In this document: positions 36,039 to 45,552 of the stretch, piece by piece
Position numbering within the stretch: position 1 is the first letter of the stretch
Layout: each line of letters starts with the position of its first letter
Source: an uncultured Psychrobacter sp.
GTDB lineage: Bacteria; Pseudomonadota; Gammaproteobacteria; Pseudomonadales; Moraxellaceae
DNA length: 64,000 nucleotides
Assembly: GCA_947489525.1 (NCBI GenBank)
Contig: CANLDW010000004.1
Coordinates: 1 to 64,000, forward strand
Reading direction: 5' to 3'
Made by a program: the position numbers and the translations under genes
The notes under the pieces: generated by a model
Databases searched by the model: none
Told to the model about the DNA's origin: nothing
The model's input: only the letters and a program-made list of their open reading frames with translations

Positions 36039-37107
36039 CAGATTTTTCCTTTTTAAAGCGTGCAAGCAGACCGATAATGCCGTTTGGTAAAAACAGGGTG
36101 ACAACGACGAATAGGCTACCGAGTATCAATAGCCAAACCTCAGGATAGGCGACGGTAAAGTAAGTCTTAAGCGCGTTGACCACGCCTGCGCCTAAGATGG
36201 CTCCGATAAGATTACCGCGGCCACCAGCAGCGACCCACACGGCCATCTCAATGGAGTTAATCGGGTTCATCTCGCCAGGATTAATGATGCCCACTTGCGG
36301 GACGTACAGCGCCCCTGCGATACCAGCAATAACCGCTGATAGCACCCATGCCGATAGCTTGTACCAAAGCGTGCGATACCCTAAGTACTGCAAGCGGTTT
36401 TCACTATCACGAATAGCGCCGAGCACGCGCCCGTAAGGCTGACCCATCAAATAACGCAGGCCAGCATAAGATAGCAGTAGTGCCAGTGCGGTCACAAAGC
36501 ACAAGGTAGCGCGCGTGGAGGCGGCAGTAATGTCGTAGCCTAAAAGAGTGGTAAAGCCGGTAAAACCATTGTTGCCACCAAAGCCCGTCTCATTACGAAA
36601 GAACAGTAAGGCCGCCGCGTACGTCATAGCTTGGGTAATAATCGAGAAGTACACGCCTTTTATTTTTGAGCGAAAAGCAAAGAAGCCAAAGATGAAGGCA
36701 ACGATACCTGGCACCAATAGCACCAGAGCGCTCGCCCACCAAAAGTGCTGCGTCCCTGCCCAGTACCACGGCAGCTCAGTCCAGCTCAAAAAGCGCATAA
36801 AATCAGGGATACCGTCGCCTGCAGTCTCGCGCGTGAGATACATACCAAAGGCATAACCGCCAAGCGCAAAGTACAGCCCATGCCCTAAGCTCAAAATACC
36901 CGCGTACCCCCAGACCAAATCTAGGGCTAACGCCACCATCGCTAGTGCCATAATTTTACCGATAAGGGTAATCCAGTAAGCGGAGAGGTGAAAAGGAGAG
37001 GTGACGGGCAGCAAATGCAGCCACGGTACGATAAGTAATAGCAAAAAGCATAAGCCGATAAATACAGCGCTGCGCGGGGTATCAGATAATAATGTAATGA
37101 TTCTCAT
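36028..37107 (-). CDS. urtC: urea ABC transporter permease UrtC
   Basis: About 359 residues from the ATG at 37107 (AGGAG at optimal spacing; an upstream start at 37128 overlaps urtB). LivM-like permease with about ten TM helices: DLVWGYAGILSLGHGLYFAL, GGNNGFTGFTTLLGYD and AAGGRGNLIGAILGAGVVNA. The LSLGHG and GRG loops contact the ATPases. Next to urtB and urtD. Confidence 0.94.
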   Translation of the reverse strand: MRIITLLSDTPRSAVFIGLCFLLLLIVPWLHLLPVTSPFHLSAYWITLIGKIMALAMVALALDLVWGYAGILSLGHGLYFALGGYAFGMYLTRETAGDGIPDFMRFLSWTELPWYWAGTQHFWWASALVLLVPGIVAFIFGFFAFRSKIKGVYFSIITQAMTYAAALLFFRNETGFGGNNGFTGFTTLLGYDITAASTRATLCFVTALALLLSYAGLRYLMGQPYGRVLGAIRDSENRLQYLGYRTLWYKLSAWVLSAVIAGIAGALYVPQVGIINPGEMNPINSIEMAVWVAAGGRGNLIGAILGAGVVNALKTYFTVAYPEVWLLILGSLFVVVTLFLPNGIIGLLARFKKEKSDAQ

Positions 37108-37117
37108 AGCTTTCTCC

Positions 37118-38956
37118 TTAGTCAACAAAACGGCCTTTTAGTGCAAACAAACCTTGTGGCCGCTTCTGAATAAACAGAATCACAAGAACCAGTAATACAA
37201 TTTTGGCAAGCACCGCGCCAATACCAATCTCAAGCACCGTACCACTGACGCCTAAACCTAAAGAGGCAAGCACTGCGCCCCATACTTGACCAACACCGCC
37301 GACGACGACAACTAAGAACGCGTCGATGATATACGTCTGACCTAAGCTGGGTCCGACGTTGCCGACTTGCGCGAGTGCGCAGCCTGCCAATCCTGCCAGC
37401 CCCGAGCCAAGCCCAAAGGCCAGCATATCGATGCGTGCAGAGGAGATGCCAACCGCGCGTGCCATCTGCCGATTTTGCGTGACCGCGCGTACAAATAGCC
37501 CAAAGCGCGTTTTGTTAAGTAAATACACCAATAGCAGCAGAATAATGACCGTAAAGCCGATGATAGCGATGCGGTTATAGGGCAGGGCAAGGCTTGCGGA
37601 CACTTGATACGCGCCGCTCAGCCACGAGATGTTGCTGACCTCGACGTTTTGCGCGCCAAACACCATGCGTATCAGCTGCATCAAAATCAAACTGATACCA
37701 AACGTCGCCAGTAGGGTCTCAAGCTCACGCCCATAGAGCGGACGGATCACGATACGCTCGATGACCATACCAATCACAGCGCTGACCAAAAACGCACTGG
37801 GTATCGCGGCGAGTAAGTACCAGCTTGCCATCTCAGGCAGATAGGCTTGAAATAGGTTTTGCACCACATAAGTGGCGTACGCGCCAATCATAATCAGCTC
37901 GCCATGTGCCATATTGATGACGCCAAGCAGCCCAAAGGTAATCGCAAGCCCTAGCGCTGCTAGTAGTAAGATACTGGCAGTACTAAGACCGGTGAACAGA
38001 TGCCCCGTCCACGTGCTGATCGAGATGCGCTGCTCAATACTTGCTTCAGCCGCTAGCAGCGCCGCCTTAAGATTAGGGTCAAGATTGTCGTTGGCCAACG
38101 CCTGTTTGACATCGATTAACACTTGCGGGCTATCGCTGTCAGCGAGCACGTCAAGCGCGGCGATTTGGGTAGCCACGTCGCCATCGCGAAAGTCTAGCCT
38201 CGCCTGCAAGGTACTAAGCGCGGCGCTCACTTCTGCGTCATCTTCGCGCATAACTGCTGCGCTGACGATTGCAGGATCTATTTGTTCGATGTTATCGGCA
38301 AGGATACTCACCGCTTGTAAGCGCTGCGCCGGATCGTCTGAATCCAGCTTCACTTTTGCTTGTCCAAACACCAGGGCGGAGCGCAGGGCATTAGTCAATG
38401 TTACTTGCGCCAGATCGCTTGGCCATTCGTCCGTCAGATCTCTATCAGGATAGCTAAACAGCTCGTCATCAGCGTTTAGCAAATAAGTTTGCCCACCATT
38501 GCCTTGATACAGCTCATCATTATCAATCAGCTCAACTAACGTATCGAGACTCTCAGCGGAGCCTGGCCACTGACCTAGCATTGCTTGACGCTGACTAAAG
38601 TCTGCAGCCACAAACTGCTCAATGGCATCGTCCTGACTGGTAACTGGACTGGTAAGCGCGGCAGGCGTAGTCAAAGACTGCGTATTTTGCGTAAGCAAAC
38701 TCTCATCGCTGGCAAGGGTAGAGGTGGCCGCTACTGTATTGCTTACTGTGTTGGTTACTGTATTGGCAGGGGAATGACTATCTACTGCGGTGTCGGCAGC
38801 CAAAGCGGGAAGCGGGGTTAAAGCGAGCATAAATGCTAAGCAAAGAAGCACAAATGATAGGCTCAGACTAAGACTAACCGCACTAAATGCCTTGTTAGAG
38901 CCGCTAGCCTGCGCGTCATATATAAAAGCATATATAAAAGAGGGATAAGGCGACAT
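37118..38956 (-). CDS. urtB: urea ABC transporter permease UrtB with periplasmic N-domain
   Basis: About 612 residues from the ATG at 38956 (AAGGA upstream). It has an N-terminal signal (VLLCLAFMLALTPLPALAAD), then a 250-residue helical, low-hydrophobicity domain (VELIDNDELYQGNGGQTYLL, then HEAT-like stretches about 185-300), then a LivH-like permease (GVINMAHGELIMIGAYATYV, GGVGQVWGAVLASLGLGVSG). Proteobacterial UrtB proteins carry such an extension, cyanobacterial ones do not. A repeated NTV stretch near 70-80 comes from a short DNA repeat (38730-38770). Confidence 0.93.
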   Translation of the reverse strand: MSPYPSFIYAFIYDAQASGSNKAFSAVSLSLSLSFVLLCLAFMLALTPLPALAADTAVDSHSPANTVTNTVSNTVAATSTLASDESLLTQNTQSLTTPAALTSPVTSQDDAIEQFVAADFSQRQAMLGQWPGSAESLDTLVELIDNDELYQGNGGQTYLLNADDELFSYPDRDLTDEWPSDLAQVTLTNALRSALVFGQAKVKLDSDDPAQRLQAVSILADNIEQIDPAIVSAAVMREDDAEVSAALSTLQARLDFRDGDVATQIAALDVLADSDSPQVLIDVKQALANDNLDPNLKAALLAAEASIEQRISISTWTGHLFTGLSTASILLLAALGLAITFGLLGVINMAHGELIMIGAYATYVVQNLFQAYLPEMASWYLLAAIPSAFLVSAVIGMVIERIVIRPLYGRELETLLATFGISLILMQLIRMVFGAQNVEVSNISWLSGAYQVSASLALPYNRIAIIGFTVIILLLLVYLLNKTRFGLFVRAVTQNRQMARAVGISSARIDMLAFGLGSGLAGLAGCALAQVGNVGPSLGQTYIIDAFLVVVVGGVGQVWGAVLASLGLGVSGTVLEIGIGAVLAKIVLLVLVILFIQKRPQGLFALKGRFVD

Positions 38957-38991
38957 GGTGGAATCCTTTTTTATAGTCAACACTCCTCCAA

Positions 38992-39021
38992 CCCTGCCAA
39001 GCTAGCCTATAGCTTGGCGGG
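38992..39021 (-). promoter_or_regulatory. intercistronic hairpin between urtA and urtB
   Basis: CCCTGCCAAGCT (38992-39003) pairs with AGCTTGGCGGG (39011-39021), a strong stem without a T-run on the minus strand. In solute-binding-protein operons such a hairpin often stabilises the 5' part of the transcript so the binding protein is made in excess. Confidence 0.6.
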
Positions 39022-39077
39022 ACTATCAAGGTTTGCTGATATTGGTACCAATAAGAAAGTAAAGCTTGGGATCATCC

Positions 39078-40427
39078 CTACTTGGGAATGTATTGGCTCC
39101 ACGGTGAGGCTTGGATAACCTCGGGTGTCTTATAGACCACATCAAATTGACCATCAGGACGAATCTGACCGATCATGACCGGCTTCCACAAGTGATGGTT
39201 CTCTGCATCCATCTTTAGTGTATAGCCTGAAGGGGCAGCAAAAGTCTGACCGCCCATGCTGATACGGACTTTGTCCACATCTGTGCTACCCGCGTCCTCC
39301 ACCGCCTGCTTCCACATATTGATACCGACGTAGGTGGCCTCCATAGGGTCGTTAGTGACGACCTTATCAGCATTGGGCAAGTTGTTATCGAGCGCATACT
39401 GCTTGTACTTTTTGGTAAAGTCGTTATTGGTTGGGTTTTTGACCGACATAAAGTAGTTCCATGCCGCTAAGTGCCCTTGCAGCGCGCTAGTATCGATACC
39501 GCGTAGCTCCTCTTCACCTACAGAGAATGCCATGACTGGAATATCAGCGGCGTCAATACCTTGATTACCAAGCTCGCGATAGAAAGGCACGTTGGAGTCG
39601 CCGTTGATGGTCGATATCACTGCCGTCTTTTTGCCTGTAGCAAAGTTTTTGATATTAGAGACGATGGTTTGATAATTGCTAAAGCCAAATGGCGTGTACT
39701 CTTCCATAATGTCGCTATCGGCAACGCCTTTAGACTGTAAAAAAGCGCGTAGTATCTGGTTGGTGGTACGAGGATAGACATAATCTGTGCCTAATAATAC
39801 AAAGCGCTCAGCGCTACCACCTTCAGGACTCATCAAGTATTCAACGGCAGGAATGGCTTGCTGATTGGGCGCAGCACCGGTATAAAAGATGTTTTCGGAC
39901 TGCTCTTGACCTTCGTACTGCACCGGATAGAACATCAAGCCGTTGAGCTCTTCAACAACGGGCAATACCGACTTACGCGACACTGAGGTCCAGCCACCAA
40001 AGATGACATCTACTTCATCTTGCGTGAGGAGCTGGCGCGCCTTTTCAGCAAATAACGGCCAGTCAGAGGCAGGATCAACGACGACAGGCTCTAACTGCTT
40101 GCCAAGTACCCCGCCGTTGGCATTAATCTCCTCAATCGTCATCAGCGCGGTGTCCTTTAATGACGTCTCAGAGATGGCCATCGTCCCTGATAGGGAATGC
40201 AAAATACCGACTTTAATAGTATCGCCATTAGCCGCCGCTGTGCTTTGAGTGGTGGTATCGCTAGCTGTCGTCTCCGAGCTCGTCTCAGCAGGCTTTTGAC
40301 AGCCAGCAAGGCTCAAACTGCCTACAACGGCAAGCGCCACTATAGATAAGCGTGAGGTCAATCGTAAGTCAGTACGAGGGGCGCTGTTCATTGTGGTAAC
40401 GGTAGCAAGGGTCGGCAATAAAGACAT
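39078..40427 (-). CDS. urtA: urea ABC transporter substrate-binding lipoprotein UrtA
   Basis: About 449 residues from the ATG at 40427 (GGAG upstream). VVGSLSLAGCQ is a lipobox, so the mature protein is a lipid-anchored periplasmic receptor. KVGILHSLSGTMAISETSLK, LTQDEVDVIFGGWTSVSRKS, NGLMFYPVQYEGQEQS and TINGDSNVPFYRELG are UrtA/FmdD-type blocks (type I fold). A Ser/Thr-rich linker follows the lipid Cys. First gene of urtABCDE; a candidate sigma-54 promoter lies 78-93 bases upstream. Confidence 0.95.
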   Translation of the reverse strand: MSLLPTLATVTTMNSAPRTDLRLTSRLSIVALAVVGSLSLAGCQKPAETSSETTASDTTTQSTAAANGDTIKVGILHSLSGTMAISETSLKDTALMTIEEINANGGVLGKQLEPVVVDPASDWPLFAEKARQLLTQDEVDVIFGGWTSVSRKSVLPVVEELNGLMFYPVQYEGQEQSENIFYTGAAPNQQAIPAVEYLMSPEGGSAERFVLLGTDYVYPRTTNQILRAFLQSKGVADSDIMEEYTPFGFSNYQTIVSNIKNFATGKKTAVISTINGDSNVPFYRELGNQGIDAADIPVMAFSVGEEELRGIDTSALQGHLAAWNYFMSVKNPTNNDFTKKYKQYALDNNLPNADKVVTNDPMEATYVGINMWKQAVEDAGSTDVDKVRISMGGQTFAAPSGYTLKMDAENHHLWKPVMIGQIRPDGQFDVVYKTPEVIQASPWSQYIPK

Positions 40428-40504
40428 AAACTTCTCCAAAAAGAGTAAAATAGCAACAAGGTAAGTCAATCAATGGCTTTGACTGTTTTTACTATTTTTA
40501 TTAC

Positions 40505-40520
40505 TTCAATATCTATGCCA
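40505..40520 (-). promoter_or_regulatory. candidate sigma-54 promoter of urtA
   Basis: On the minus strand this reads TGGCATAGATATTGAA. It fits the -24/-12 consensus TGGCACRN4TTGCW at most positions with correct spacing, but the -12 GC is GA, so the match is not perfect. It is 78 bases upstream of the urtA ATG. Confidence 0.45.
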
Positions 40521-40538
40521 GCCAAAAATATAGAAAAG

Positions 40539-40588
40539 TGCACCACTGTGGTTCTTTATTAAACAAAATAACGCTATGGATTGCACCA
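40539..40588. promoter_or_regulatory. two NtrC-like binding sites upstream of urtA
   Basis: TGCACCACTGTGGTTCT at 40539-40555 matches the palindrome TGCACCA-N3-TGGTGCA with one full and one partial arm. A second TGCACCA at 40582-40588 is a half site. Both lie upstream of the candidate sigma-54 promoter, in keeping with nitrogen control of urea uptake. Confidence 0.45.
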
Positions 40589-40608
40589 AAATAGAACTAG
40601 AGGCTCCT

Positions 40609-40863
40609 ATGCACCATGAAGGTTGTATTAATGCTTATGGATTAACATCATTGGTTCTTAGAAGCGCTAAAAATGGGCAGAACAAATGTGTTGGAAGGGT
40701 AGAGAGTTCTACTGTCTTGATAAGTCTAAACATAAAAATAGTTGGTAAAACCTATCAAGAGGTGAAAGCTATAGCTAATAATTTAGGTATCAATGCTGAT
40801 GATAAGTCACTATGGTCAGATACCCGGTATGTTCGAGAGCTATTATCAATAAATCATTATTAA
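40609..40863 (+). CDS. small hypothetical protein
   Basis: About 84 residues from ATG 40609 (GAGG upstream), or 95 from ATG 40576, which has no ribosome site. GRVESSTVLISLNIKIVGKT and YQEVKAIANNLGINADDKSL suggest a small alpha/beta protein; no TM segment or known domain is seen. It diverges from urtA, so its promoter region overlaps the proposed NtrC sites. Base use is more AT-rich than its neighbours. Function unknown. Confidence 0.45.
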   Translation: MHHEGCINAYGLTSLVLRSAKNGQNKCVGRVESSTVLISLNIKIVGKTYQEVKAIANNLGINADDKSLWSDTRYVRELLSINHY

Positions 40864-40899
40864 GAAAATGGTATATCGAAGTTAGTAAATTATAGCTAA

Positions 40900-41712
40900 C
40901 TAAATTAGAGTTTCAGCCAATACCTCAAATATCCTAGGACTGCTTGCCTGCGCCACATTGAAACGCATAAAGCGCTCAGCACTCTTTGATTGACTAAAGG
41001 CATTACCTGGAGCCAAAACGACACCTTGAGCCAGACAGCGCTTAGCTAACTCAGTAGCACTATTATCATCGGGCAAACGGCACCACAGAAACATCCCTGC
41101 TTGCGGTATTAGCCATGGTTCAATACCCAATTTAGCGAGTCGTAACAGCGTTTGCGCACGAGCGTCGGCTAAGCGTTTATGAATCGTGCTCATATGTTTA
41201 CGATAACCGCTATCTGTGAGTGCTGTTAACACAACGGCTGCCGCCAGCTGACCCCCACCAAACCCCGTGGCTATTTTTAAATCCAATATACTCTCAACCC
41301 ACTCGTTCGGCGCAGCAATATACCCGCAGCGCAAGGACGCCGATAAGGTTTTAGAAAAACTACCGATATAAAATACGTTAGACAGCCCATCTAACGCGGC
41401 AAGCCTTGGTGCAGGCTTGATCTCAAAATCAGCAAAGATATCGTCTTCAATAATATATAAGCCAGCAGCCTGAGCCAATTGTAAAACGCGGTAGGCCGTA
41501 GCTGACGACAAGGTTGCACCAGTCGGATTATGGATAGCGGCATTGGTGATATAAAGACGCGGGTTATGTTCCTTTATAACGGCTGCAAAGACATCCACAT
41601 CTGGACCAGTTGGCGTATACGGTACGCCTATGACTTTAACTCTATGGGCACGGAGCAACGCGCGGAAATTAAAATAACAAGGGTCGTCAACGACTACCGT
41701 AATGCGTGATAA
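40900..41712 (-). pseudogene. MocR/PdxR-type regulator, aminotransferase-domain remnant
   Basis: About 270 residues equal to the C-terminal two thirds of a GntR/MocR protein (class I aminotransferase fold): VVVDDPCYFNFRALLRAHRV, ITNAAIHNPTGATLSSATA and FYIGSFSKTLSASLRCGYIA, with the PLP lysine in SFSKTL. The N-terminal winged-helix domain and linker (about 190-200 residues) are missing; the frame begins in the middle of the fold at about 41712, where a divergent transporter fragment begins. A deletion that took both 5' ends is the likely cause, so it is probably dead. Confidence 0.75.
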
Positions 41713-42812
41713 CGACAAGCGTTAATATACAAGGACCGCTTTACGCTATTTACGCGAAAAATGATGGCTATGGCGTCTTAGCGACTACTATAGCCTTCTC
41801 TTTTTACGTTTTAGGCGTGATACCGGTGTTGTTAGCTTTTGGCGGCCTGTCTGATAGAATAGGTCGACGAAAAACGATATTCATCTCTTTAGGGTTATCG
41901 ATAGCTGCAACAGCTTTGATGCTGTTCTATCCTTATACCCGGGCGTTGGCAATAGCGCGATTTATGCTTGGGGTAGGGACGGCTTTAATGGCGGCGACGG
42001 CGACCGCCTATATGATTGAGCTGATTGGCTCATCTGATACGGCGCGTGCCACGACTTGGGTCACTGCCAGTACGACGATAGGCTTTGGTCTTGGACCTGC
42101 GCTGACTACCATCTCTTTATTATCTTATGACACCCAGCAGCCTGCTAGTTTTTTTATCGTGCTAGCAAGTGCGCTTTTATCTATATTTTTGGTATGGCAA
42201 TTGCCAGAGACTGCGCCTAAAAGGTCTGGTACGGTATCCATGCTAAAACTGCCCTATTTTAATCGCGAAGTCATATGGTATGGTGGCGGCATCTTAATCT
42301 GTTGGGCAACCACAGGATTGGTATTGTCTATTATCCCATCCGTACTAGCCACACATGGACTGGCTAAATATGCTGGAATATCGTCCATGCTTGCTATCAG
42401 CTGCGGATTACTATTTCAGCCTATCGCTCGAAAACTTGATCCTCAAGTATCGAGCAAGCTAGGTATTATAATTTTACTGCCTGCGTACGCGCTGCTTGCA
42501 TGGGGCGCGCTGCATGCGAACCTGCCGGCGCTGCTTTTTGCTGCTTTTCTAGCAAGTAGTAGTTGTTATGGTTTTGTCTATCTGGGAGGGCTATCAGGGG
42601 TGACAAGATCCGCTGGTGATCAACAAGCTCGCGCTAGTGCAGGTTATTTTCTGCTGGCCTACACGGGATTTAGTGTGCCAGTGATATTTACTGGTTTAAT
42701 TGTTGATTGGTATGGCGCTGCTATCGCATTTTATGCTTTTGGATTGTTTTTATTGCTTGGAGCGTTAGTATTGTTTGCAAGTGGGTCTATTTTGAAAGCA
42801 GATGTTTTTTAA
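41706..42812 (+). pseudogene. MFS transporter, 5'-truncated
   Basis: 368 residues of a major facilitator protein that lacks the N-terminus: it begins within the first TM helix (SVNIQGPLYAIYAKNDGYGV) from a GTG with no ribosome site. The loop 2-3 motif GGLSDRIGRRKTIF, and further helices to the C-terminus, are intact. The partner MocR gene on the other strand is cut at the same point, so this looks like half of a regulator-exporter pair. It may still be translated if fused to a new start, but no such start is visible. Confidence 0.7.
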
Positions 42813-42864
42813 CTACTGATTTTGATTTTTAAGCGAACTATTTAGCAAACACTACTCCTATCCA

Positions 42865-43761
42865 CTATAAATCTCTTAATTGCTCGATTAGCCAACGGTG
42901 AATGCCACTATCACTGGTACGTGGATGCCAAGCGGCTATTATCTTAAAGGTAGGCGGTAAGGCTTCTACTTTAAGCTCTTTAACTTTACTGTTTGGCAGT
43001 AGTCGCGCGGGATAAAAGGCAATCATGTCAGTGGTATGCAAAATATCTGGCACAGCTGAAAAGCTAGGCACTGACATCACAATGTTTCGCTTAAAACCTT
43101 TTTCGGCAAACCACCGATCATGAGAACCGCGCAAGTTAGCACGCGAAGGCGATACCACCAGCTGCGGGTGTGCTGCAATTTGTGCCAGTGTTAACACCTT
43201 TGTTGCGAACTCGTTTTTATAACCTGTAATGCATAAATGTTGTTCTTCAAACAAAGTGACATAAGATAAATTATCAGGGATAAACTCTGGAAAGGTAAGC
43301 AGTAAATCAAGTTCGCCTGCCGCAATAAGCTGATTGATGTTGTCTGAGGCAAAATCGCGCACTATCAATTTTAAATTAGGTGCTTCACGGCGCGTTAGAT
43401 TAAACAACTGCGGTAATAATGCCTGCGTCGCATAATCGGTCGCACTAATCGTAAAAACACCTTTATACGTTTGCGGCGTAAACACATCCGGCTCCAAGAG
43501 TACCTCTAACTGTCTTAATATATCGTCAATAGGTTGCTGCATCGATAGTGCTTTTGGTGTGGGGACCATGCTATTTCCTTGACGAATAAACAGACGATCA
43601 TCAAATAGATCACGTAGCTTACGCAGCTGCTCACTGATAGCTTGTTGGGTTAAGCCCATTTTGCGTGCAACTTTTGACAAATTCTTTAGATCAAGCAGTG
43701 CCTGTAGCACTCTGAGCTGTTTGATATCCAGCCGATTTATACCATTCATCATCTGTACCAT
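42865..43761 (-). CDS. LysR-family transcriptional regulator
   Basis: About 298 residues. LDIKQLRVLQALLDLKNLSK and TQQAISEQLRKLRDLFDDRL form the N-terminal helix-turn-helix (about 10-65), followed by the periplasmic-binding-like sensor domain (GVFTISATDYATQALLPQLF). Several starts are possible (43782 TTG, 43761, 43752, 43749 ATG) with no clear ribosome site. It diverges from the Old Yellow Enzyme gene at 43914 and probably regulates it, as is common for LysR-type/ene-reductase pairs. Confidence 0.88.
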   Translation of the reverse strand: MVQMMNGINRLDIKQLRVLQALLDLKNLSKVARKMGLTQQAISEQLRKLRDLFDDRLFIRQGNSMVPTPKALSMQQPIDDILRQLEVLLEPDVFTPQTYKGVFTISATDYATQALLPQLFNLTRREAPNLKLIVRDFASDNINQLIAAGELDLLLTFPEFIPDNLSYVTLFEEQHLCITGYKNEFATKVLTLAQIAAHPQLVVSPSRANLRGSHDRWFAEKGFKRNIVMSVPSFSAVPDILHTTDMIAFYPARLLPNSKVKELKVEALPPTFKIIAAWHPRTSDSGIHRWLIEQLRDL

Positions 43762-43913
43762 TAATAATTGTATCTTCAACAAGAAAACGTTGTTTCTAAT
43801 TGTACCTCTAAAACTTTATGCTTACCCATATTACTTCAATGATCAATCAAACCTTAAAACAACGGATAAATTTCAAGTAATAAGCCTATCCGTTTGCTAT
43901 AAAAGAGAATGTT

Positions 43914-45053
43914 ATGAAACAAACTATTCCTAATACTAATACATTATTTTCGCCTGTAAAACTTGGGCCTTATACACTTAAAAATCGTATTGTGATGCCA
44001 CCATTGACGCGCTCTCGTAGCACGCAACCTGGCAATATTCCTAATGATTTAATGGCAAGTTATTATGCCCAGCGTGCTTCTGCAGGCTTTATGGTGACTG
44101 AGGGGACGCAGATCGAACCCAGAGGTCAAGGTTATGCATGGACGCCAGGTATTCATACGCAAGCACAAATTGAAGGCTGGAAAAAAGTCACGCAAGCGGT
44201 ACATGCAAAAGGCAGTATTATTTTTGCTCAGCTATGGCACGTTGGCCGTGTGTCTCATACTAGCTTACAGCCCAACCAAAATCAGCCTGTAGCGCCCTCT
44301 GCTATTACTGCTAATAACGTCAAAGTATTCATCGAAACAGGACCAGGCGAAGGTGCTTTAGCTGATCCAAGTAAGCCGCAGGCACTGAGCACAGAAGAGG
44401 TAAGCGAGTTGGTAACGATGTACGCTCAAGCCGCTCGCAACGCCTTAGAAGCGGGTTTTGATGGGGTAGAGCTGCACTGTGCCAATGGTTATTTAGTGAA
44501 CCAGTTTATCTCTGAGCATACCAACAAACGTGATGACCAGTATGGTGGCTCGCTAGCGAATCGTTTGCGGTTCCTAAAAGAAGTGGTTGCTGCTGTCAGT
44601 GACGTGGTCGGTGCTGATCGTTTAGGCGTCCGTTTTGCGCCTTTGTTTGCGAGTACCGATGAGGATCGTGTGTACTTAGGGCTGGTAGAATCAGATCCTC
44701 ATTATACTTATATTGAAGCGGTTAAAGTACTTGAGAAAGCGGGTATTGCTTATCTGTCCATTGCAGAAGCTGATTGGGATAATGCACCTGATTTACCAGA
44801 GCCCTTTTATCAAGCGGTTAGAGCTGAGTTTTCAGGACGTATTATTTATGCGGGAAAATACACTGTAGAGAAGTCGCTCATTATGTTATCTAAAGGTTAT
44901 GGTGATTTATTTGCTTTTGGTCGTCCTTTTATTGCCAATCCTGATTTACCAGAGCGCATAGCTCATCATTGGCCGCTCAATGAGGTAGATCCAACCACAA
45001 TGTATGGTGGCACGGAAATAGGCTATAGCGATTATCCTTATTATCAAAAGTAG
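43914..45053 (+). CDS. Old Yellow Enzyme-family ene-reductase (NemA-like)
   Basis: 379 residues of an FMN-dependent TIM barrel. LKNRIVMPPLTRSRSTQPGN, FAQLWHVGRVSH, GVELHCANGYLVNQFISEHT (His and Asn that bind the carbonyl substrate) and NKRDDQYGGSLANRLRFLKE define the NemA/XenB group. It reduces alpha,beta-unsaturated carbonyls, maleimides or nitro compounds using NAD(P)H. It is monocistronic, ends in a strong UUCG terminator (45062-45092), and diverges from the LysR gene. Confidence 0.93.
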   Translation: MKQTIPNTNTLFSPVKLGPYTLKNRIVMPPLTRSRSTQPGNIPNDLMASYYAQRASAGFMVTEGTQIEPRGQGYAWTPGIHTQAQIEGWKKVTQAVHAKGSIIFAQLWHVGRVSHTSLQPNQNQPVAPSAITANNVKVFIETGPGEGALADPSKPQALSTEEVSELVTMYAQAARNALEAGFDGVELHCANGYLVNQFISEHTNKRDDQYGGSLANRLRFLKEVVAAVSDVVGADRLGVRFAPLFASTDEDRVYLGLVESDPHYTYIEAVKVLEKAGIAYLSIAEADWDNAPDLPEPFYQAVRAEFSGRIIYAGKYTVEKSLIMLSKGYGDLFAFGRPFIANPDLPERIAHHWPLNEVDPTTMYGGTEIGYSDYPYYQK

Positions 45054-45061
45054 CTATTGAA

Positions 45062-45092
45062 AAAATAAGGCCATTCGTGGTCTTATTTTTTT
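45062..45092 (+). terminator. rho-independent terminator of the ene-reductase gene
   Basis: AAAATAAGGCCA pairs with TGGTCTTATTTT around a TTCG loop (45074-45077), then three more T. It lies 8 bases after the stop. Confidence 0.9.
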
Positions 45093-45164
45093 ATAAAGTG
45101 AATACTGGATTATGAAAATAATTGAAAATGGCGTAGATAAGCTTAGTAGTGTAAAACATCAGAC

Positions 45165-45389
45165 TTATAAACCTTTTCTAATGCTTCTAACCATGTAGGG
45201 GCTGATAGTATGTTCTTGATCGCTTAGATGCGCATGCAAACGATCTATACCATAACGCTCTAATGTTTCACTATGAGCGGCTTTAGCTAGTAGCTCGCAC
45301 TGATTGCGTTGTACCTGCTGTTCGCTGATGTCACGACTTAGCGCCGCTTTTTTGTACCGGGTTATGCCAAGCACACCGTTTTTTTTCAC
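45165..45389 (-). pseudogene. IS3-family transposase OrfB remnant
   Basis: 74 residues that match the start of an IS3 OrfB: NQCELLAKAAHSETLERYGI, DRLHAHLSDQEHTISPYMVR and SIRKGL resemble the HTH_21 region (CxL..aaf..s..tYGsrRIHaeL...). The catalytic DDE core is missing. The surroundings are AT-rich and hold no inverted repeats that I could see. A scar of an old insertion. Confidence 0.7.
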
Positions 45390-45552
45390 TAAATCTAATA
45401 ATAGTACACCCTAAAAAATGACGATCTTAACATCTAAGCAGTAGAGCTTGCTCAATTTTTATATACTGACAAAAGTCGGTAAATAATTCATTCTATATAG
45501 TATACACCCATAGTTCTCGTAAAATAACCTGCCTAACAATTAATCACCATTA

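Noticed and set aside
37872..38453. 193-residue plus-strand Ser/Ala-rich frame inside urtB
   Set aside because: Antisense of the Leu/Ala-rich urtB N-domain, with no recognisable domain.
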